Of a stretch of DNA of 20,209 nucleotides, positions 15,867 through 20,209 are shown piece by piece. Position 1 is the stretch's first letter; every line of letters begins with the position of its first letter. Under the pieces are notes generated by a model that saw only the letters and a list, made by a program, of their open reading frames with translations, did no database searches and was not told the DNA's origin. The position numbers and the translations under genes are program-made. Source of the DNA: Paramuribaculum sp. (GTDB lineage: Bacteria; Bacteroidota; Bacteroidia; Bacteroidales; Muribaculaceae); the NCBI GenBank assembly GCA_029058705.1, contig JAIDXA010000275.1, positions 1-20,209 on the forward strand, read 5' to 3'.

Positions 15867-17138
15867 ATGGCAAAAAAACGAAACGGCCAGAATAACGACG
15901 AAGAAGTCTTCTGCTCATTCTGCGGATCTCCGGCAACCGGCAACAAAGTATTCATTCCCGCTGCCGACGGCAACTCCTATATCTGCGAAGATTGCGTGAC
16001 GACTATCCAGGACGCGCTCAAGGGCTTCAAGGAAGCCCACGGCATCGCCGGCCCCGGGTCCGTGCAGACTAAAGCGCCGGACCTCAGAAAAGTTCCCAAG
16101 CCAAAAGAGATTTTCGAATTCCTTAACACCTATGTCATAGGACAGGAATCAGCGAAACGCTATCTCTCCGTCGCCGTCTACAACCACTATAAACGCCTTG
16201 CACAGAACACTGCCGATGATGTTGACATCGAAAAAAGCAATATCATCATGGTCGGACCGACCGGAACCGGAAAGACCCTCCTCGCAAAAACAATCGCAAG
16301 GCTTCTCGACGTTCCGTTCACAATCGTCGACGCCACAGTGCTGACAGAAGCCGGATATGTCGGAGAAGACATCGAAAGCCTGCTGACCCGATTGCTGCAG
16401 GCCGCTGACTACGACGTTGACAAAGCCCAGCGCGGAATCGTTTTCATTGACGAAATCGACAAGATAGCACGCAAAGGCGACAACCCGTCAATCACCCGCG
16501 ACGTAAGCGGCGAAGGCGTTCAGCAAGGACTTCTCAAACTACTCGAAGGTTCCGTCGTAAACGTACCGCCCCAAGGTGGACGCAAACACCCCGAACAGAG
16601 GATGATCCCCGTCGACACAAAAAACATCCTCTTCATCTGCGGAGGTGCTTTCGACGGAATCGAGCGCAAGATCGCCCAGCGGCTCAACTCCCACGTTGTC
16701 GGCTACAGCAACAAGGCCCGCAAAGGAATCGACCGCGACAACTTCCTCCAGTATGTCGCTCCGCAGGATCTGAAATCTTTCGGACTCATCCCCGAAATCA
16801 TCGGTCGCCTGCCGGTTCTGACCCACCTCGAGCCTCTTGACCGCGACGCCTTGCGACGTGTACTGACCGAACCCAAAAATGCAATTGTCCGACAATACGA
16901 AAAACTCTTCCGCATGGACAACGTCGAGCTGACATTCTCACCCGACGCCCTTGACCTGATTGTCGACAAGGCTATCGAATATAAACTCGGCGCCCGCGGT
17001 CTACGCTCAATTGTCGAGACCATAATGATGGACGCAATGTTCGAAACCCCCTCGACAGACAAGAAAACCTTCAAGGTTGACGCGGCATACGCCATCCGCA
17101 AACTGGAAGAAGCAAACTTCGAGATCAACCGCAACTGA
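15867..17138 (+). CDS. clpX: ATP-dependent Clp protease ATP-binding subunit ClpX
   Basis: The protein has 423 residues, normal length. The N-terminal zinc-binding domain has Cys16, Cys19, Cys40 and Cys43 (CSFCGSPATG...YICEDC), used for substrate and adaptor binding. The AAA+ core has Walker A GPTGTGKT (130-137), pore loop GYVG (163-166), Walker B IVFIDEIDKIA (191-201), and LLKLLEGS (222-229). GLIPEIIGRLPVLTHLE marks the sensor and arginine-finger side. The ClpP-docking IGF loop of E. coli seems to be replaced by VVGYSN, which I recall as usual for Bacteroidota. It unfolds tagged proteins and feeds them to ClpP. It is co-transcribed with clpP, and a strong hairpin begins 5 bases after its stop. 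Confidence 0.97.
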   Translation: MAKKRNGQNNDEEVFCSFCGSPATGNKVFIPAADGNSYICEDCVTTIQDALKGFKEAHGIAGPGSVQTKAPDLRKVPKPKEIFEFLNTYVIGQESAKRYLSVAVYNHYKRLAQNTADDVDIEKSNIIMVGPTGTGKTLLAKTIARLLDVPFTIVDATVLTEAGYVGEDIESLLTRLLQAADYDVDKAQRGIVFIDEIDKIARKGDNPSITRDVSGEGVQQGLLKLLEGSVVNVPPQGGRKHPEQRMIPVDTKNILFICGGAFDGIERKIAQRLNSHVVGYSNKARKGIDRDNFLQYVAPQDLKSFGLIPEIIGRLPVLTHLEPLDRDALRRVLTEPKNAIVRQYEKLFRMDNVELTFSPDALDLIVDKAIEYKLGARGLRSIVETIMMDAMFETPSTDKKTFKVDAAYAIRKLEEANFEINRN

Positions 17139-17142
17139 CACC

Positions 17143-17177
17143 CCTGCCCTCCCGGCCATACGGTCCGGGAAGGCAGG
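17143..17177 (+). terminator. Hairpin between clpX and recQ, possible terminator or 3' stabiliser
   Basis: CCTGCCCTCCCGG (17143-17155) pairs with CCGGGAAGGCAGG (17165-17177) with a single mismatch; the 9-base loop CCATACGGT can add a CC/GG pair. The stem is very G+C-rich. No T run follows (a C-rich tract does), so termination may be partial and recQ may be read through it. Confidence 0.55.
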
Positions 17178-17249
17178 TCCAACTCCTCCTCCCCCCTTCA
17201 AAACTATTTCTTCTCACAGTTTCCAAACCAATCCACTCACCTCTTCGCC

Positions 17250-19433
17250 ATGGCAAACCCTTCCGAACTAACCGCCGCCCTCAAACACCATTTCGGCTTC
17301 GACTCCTTTAAAGGACACCAGCAGGCAATCATGCAAAGTCTTCTGGATGGCAATGACACATTTGTCCTTATGCCGACCGGAGGTGGAAAATCGCTATGCT
17401 ATCAGCTGCCGGCACTGATGATGGAAGGCACGGCCATCGTCATCTCCCCCCTGATTGCTTTAATGAAAAATCAGGTCGACGCCATGAGAAACTTCAGCGA
17501 AGACGATGGCATTGCCCACTTCCTCAACTCCTCGCTCAACAAATCCGCCATAGACAAAGTGAAATCTGACATCGTCTGCGGAAAAACCAAACTTCTCTAC
17601 GTTGCTCCGGAATCCCTGACCAAAGACGAATACATCGACTTCCTGCGGTCTGTCAAAATTTCATTCTACGCCGTCGACGAAGCTCACTGCATATCAGAAT
17701 GGGGTCACGATTTCCGTCCCGAATACAGGCGAATCCGCCCGATCATAAACGAAATCGGAAAATGCCCGGTCATTGCTCTGACTGCGACCGCAACCCCGAA
17801 AGTCCAGCACGACATCCAGAAAAACCTCGGCATGTCAGGGGCAAACGTATTTAAATCATCATTCAATCGCGAGAACCTCTATTATGAGATCCGCCCGAAA
17901 ACCCCCGACACCGACAAAGAAATAATCCGGTTCATCAAAAGCATGGAAGGCAAATCAGGCATAATCTACTGCCTGAGCAGGAAAAAAGTGGAGGAACTTG
18001 CCGAAATGCTCATTGTAAACAAAATCCGTGCGCTACCATATCATGCCGGAATGGACGGAGCGACCAGATCCGCCAATCAGGACGCATTTCTCTACGAACA
18101 GGTCGACGTCATAGTAGCCACTATCGCTTTCGGAATGGGCATCGACAAACCTGACGTCCGGTTTGTAATTCACTACGATATGCCGAAATCCCTCGAAGGC
18201 TACTACCAGGAAACCGGACGGGCCGGACGCGACGGCGGCGAAGGTCGCTGCATAACCTTCTACTCATCAAAAGATCTCCAGAAAATGGAGAAATTCATCC
18301 AGAACAAACCCGTCGCCGAACAGGAAATCGGCCGACAGCTGCTCATGGAAACTGCCTCTTATGCCGAATCAAGCATATGCCGCCGACGGACTCTGCTCCA
18401 CTACTTCGGAGAAAACTACTCCATCGACAACTGCGGAAATTGCGACAACTGCCGGGCTCCGAAAAAGAATGTAGAGGCACGCGACGAACTCTGCTCACTG
18501 ATTGAGACCGTAATGGTGCTCAAGGAGAAATTCAAGGCCGACTACGTCATCGACGTCCTCAGAGGACGCCTGACAAGCGACGTCAAATCTTACCATCACG
18601 AAAAGCTCGAAACATTCGGATCCTGCAACGACTGCCTGCCGCGACACCTCAACGCCGTTGTCCGTCAATCGATAATAGGAGGTTATATCGAACGCGACAT
18701 TGAGAATTTCGGACTGCTCAAACTGACCGCGAAAGCTCACGAATTTCTACGTAAGCCCACCTCTTTTACAATTGTCGAGGACGCCGAATTCAACGACTAC
18801 GAATCCGAATGCGACAACTTGCGTTCAGGAGCCGGATCTGCCGCCGATGCCGAACTCTTCGCCATTTTGAGAAACCTCAGAAAAGAAGTGGCCGACAAAC
18901 TCAATCTTCCTCCCTACATCATATTCCAGGATCCGTCCCTTGAAGCAATGGCGACAACCTATCCCGTATCGATCGACGAACTCGCAAATATTCCGGGGGT
19001 CGGAGCTGGAAAAGCACGCCGATACGGAGCGAAATTCGTCGATGTGATCCGGCGTCATGTCGAAACAAACGAAATTCAGCGGCCCGAAGACCTCGTCGTA
19101 CGCACCGTCGCAAACAAAAGCAAAGTCAAAATATCCATCATCCACGCCATCGACCGCAAAATACCCCTCGATGAGATTGCCAGGTCAAAAGGCATGTCGC
19201 TCTCCGAACTGATGGACGAAATCGAAGCCATTCTGAATTCCGGAACAAAAATAAACATAAACTACCATATCAACGAGCTCCTCGACGACGAACAACAGGA
19301 CGACCTGTTCGACTACTTCCGCGAGAGCGACACAGGAAACCTCGACGAAGCCTATGCCGAACTCTCCGACGAATTCAACGAAGAGGAAATCCGGCTGATG
19401 AAAATCAAATTCATTGCCGAAATGGGATATTAA
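17250..19433 (+). CDS. recQ: ATP-dependent DNA helicase RecQ
   Basis: The protein has 727 residues and is a 3'-5' helicase of DNA repair and recombination. Walker A is PTGGGKSLCYQ (42-52), the DEAH box is VDEAHCISEWGHDFRPEYR (142-160), motif III is ALTATAT, motif V is VATIAFGMGIDKPDVRFVIH, and motif VI is QETGRAGRDG. The RecQ C-terminal zinc site uses Cys377, Cys395, Cys398 and Cys401 (ICRRRTLLHYFG...CGNCDNC). A winged-helix region follows, and then an HRDC domain near 525-600 (LPPYIIFQDPSLEAMATTYP, GVGAGKARRYG). After that comes a helical HTH_40-like tail with an acidic end (NELLDDEQQDDLFDYF). It is longer than E. coli RecQ (about 610), which I believe is normal in Bacteroidota. No clear promoter is seen in the 111 bases before it. 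Confidence 0.96.
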   Translation: MANPSELTAALKHHFGFDSFKGHQQAIMQSLLDGNDTFVLMPTGGGKSLCYQLPALMMEGTAIVISPLIALMKNQVDAMRNFSEDDGIAHFLNSSLNKSAIDKVKSDIVCGKTKLLYVAPESLTKDEYIDFLRSVKISFYAVDEAHCISEWGHDFRPEYRRIRPIINEIGKCPVIALTATATPKVQHDIQKNLGMSGANVFKSSFNRENLYYEIRPKTPDTDKEIIRFIKSMEGKSGIIYCLSRKKVEELAEMLIVNKIRALPYHAGMDGATRSANQDAFLYEQVDVIVATIAFGMGIDKPDVRFVIHYDMPKSLEGYYQETGRAGRDGGEGRCITFYSSKDLQKMEKFIQNKPVAEQEIGRQLLMETASYAESSICRRRTLLHYFGENYSIDNCGNCDNCRAPKKNVEARDELCSLIETVMVLKEKFKADYVIDVLRGRLTSDVKSYHHEKLETFGSCNDCLPRHLNAVVRQSIIGGYIERDIENFGLLKLTAKAHEFLRKPTSFTIVEDAEFNDYESECDNLRSGAGSAADAELFAILRNLRKEVADKLNLPPYIIFQDPSLEAMATTYPVSIDELANIPGVGAGKARRYGAKFVDVIRRHVETNEIQRPEDLVVRTVANKSKVKISIIHAIDRKIPLDEIARSKGMSLSELMDEIEAILNSGTKININYHINELLDDEQQDDLFDYFRESDTGNLDEAYAELSDEFNEEEIRLMKIKFIAEMGY

Positions 19434-19453
19434 CACGTCTGATCAATCCGAAA

Positions 19454-20128
19454 ATGAAAAATGTTGTCAGATATCATAACGTCGACATTGTCCGTCAGGA
19501 CATCCGCGTACTCAAACACATCGACCTATCAATCGATGCAGGCGAATTTGTCTATATTACCGGGAAAGTAGGCAGCGGCAAAAGCTCCCTGCTGAAAACA
19601 ATGTATGCCGAAGTCCCCATCGCATCAGGCAACGCCGAAGTTCTCGCATACGACCTGACAGCCATCAAAACCCGACAGATTCCATTGCTCAGACGCGGCA
19701 TAGGAATCGTTTTTCAGGATTTCAGACTGCTCAACGACCGAAACGTCTACCACAACCTCGAATTCGTACTGAAAGCCACCGGATGGAAAGACAAATCTGA
19801 AATCGACCAGCGCATCGAAGACCGTCTGCGACAGGTCGGAATGCTAAACAAAAGCTACAAAATGCCTTATGAGCTCTCAGGAGGCGAACAGCAACGCATC
19901 GTCATCGCCAGGGCGATGCTCAACGACCCCTCCCTGCTGCTCGCTGACGAGCCGACCGGAAATCTTGATCCCGCCACCGCCCGCCAGATAATGGAACGCC
20001 TGCATGAGATCAGCGCAAACGGAACGACAGTCATCGTGACAACCCACAATGAAACAATAACATCCTCTATGCCGGCACGCACACTCCATTGTGCCGACCG
20101 CATCATATCTGATAAAAAATCCGGGTAA
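19454..20128 (+). CDS. FtsE-like ABC transporter ATP-binding protein
   Basis: The protein has 224 residues, a complete ABC ATPase of the FtsE/LolD size class. Walker A is GKVGSGKS (37-44), the Q loop is VFQDFR (Gln88), the signature is LSGGEQQRI (142-149 region), Walker B is LLLADEPTGN (161-170), and the H loop is VTTHN. RRGIGIVFQDFRLLNDRNVY is very like FtsE, which with FtsX links cell-wall hydrolases to division. The partner permease FtsX is not next to it: the gene is followed after about 12 bases by a mobile-element repeat. It starts 20 bases after the recQ stop, so it is probably in the same transcript. LolD-type transporters cannot be fully excluded. Confidence 0.82.
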   Translation: MKNVVRYHNVDIVRQDIRVLKHIDLSIDAGEFVYITGKVGSGKSSLLKTMYAEVPIASGNAEVLAYDLTAIKTRQIPLLRRGIGIVFQDFRLLNDRNVYHNLEFVLKATGWKDKSEIDQRIEDRLRQVGMLNKSYKMPYELSGGEQQRIVIARAMLNDPSLLLADEPTGNLDPATARQIMERLHEISANGTTVIVTTHNETITSSMPARTLHCADRIISDKKSG

Positions 20129-20140
20129 ACCGATTCTTAG

Positions 20141-20209
20141 AAACTGTTTAAATTTAGTTGTGGGATTAATTGAGAGGATTTTATGAGGTGTTTTTACGAG
20201 TTGAAGAGG
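20141..20209. repeat. IS-type terminal repeat, right copy, cut by the window edge
   Basis: These 69 bases align without gaps to 1241-1309 with 48 identities, in the same orientation. The blocks TGAGAGGATTTT and ACGAGTTGAAGAGG-like ends are the best conserved. The part that would hold the CATAGC...GCTATG inverted repeat lies beyond the window. It begins 12 bases after the stop of the FtsE-like gene, so it probably marks the end of that transcript and the edge of an IS element or a solo end. Confidence 0.65.

Noticed and set aside
1241..20209. The whole window as a composite transposon
   Set aside because: The repeats are only about 70% identical, the visible transposase is dead, and the interval holds clpPX, recQ and a tRNA gene, which are core chromosomal genes.

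Overview
The window looks like a chromosomal segment of a gut Bacteroidota bacterium, most likely order Bacteroidales. The main reasons are a SusC/SusD pair with BACON-type and GH92 lipoproteins, clpP-clpX-recQ with Bacteroidota-type features, and several promoters of the Bacteroidota form (TTTG, 19-21 bases, TAnnTTTG) with no Shine-Dalgarno sequences. A Muribaculaceae-like host is a guess, not shown by the sequence.

Region 1 (1-3010) is a patchwork. On the minus strand an AraC-type regulator is followed 3 bases later by a flavodoxin-like protein that runs off the left edge. Next come a decayed IS5-type transposase with a terminal repeat, a 56-codon leftover reading frame, a small secreted protein of unknown function (+), a strong bidirectional hairpin terminator, and an 87-residue acidic orphan (-). 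A tRNA-Gln(CTG) gene with a good promoter and terminator (3012-3082, -) closes this part.

Region 2 (3290-15013) is a carbohydrate-uptake locus. A minus-strand operon reads lipoprotein metallophosphoesterase, SusC, SusD, BACON lipoprotein, and ends in a probable terminator near 3292-3333. A GH92 alpha-mannosidase-like lipoprotein is transcribed divergently from a 576-base AT-rich control region that carries one good promoter for each direction. I infer a system that captures a mannose-containing glycan at the cell surface (SusCD, BACON protein) and trims it with GH92. The phosphoesterase suggests a phosphate-bearing substrate. No sensor-regulator of the locus is in the window.

Region 3 (15019-20128) is housekeeping on the plus strand: clpP, clpX, recQ and an FtsE-like ABC ATPase, tightly spaced. 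clpP has a near-ideal promoter beginning 6 bases after the GH92 stop codon. A strong hairpin lies between clpX and recQ.

The last 69 bases match, without gaps (48 of 69 identical), the IS-type terminal repeat at 1241-1309 in the same orientation, so related repeat copies lie near both edges of the window. I did not find a clearly new biological system. The most interesting items are the phosphoesterase-SusCD/GH92 combination, the paired repeats, and the spaced GTAC sites upstream of the AraC gene.
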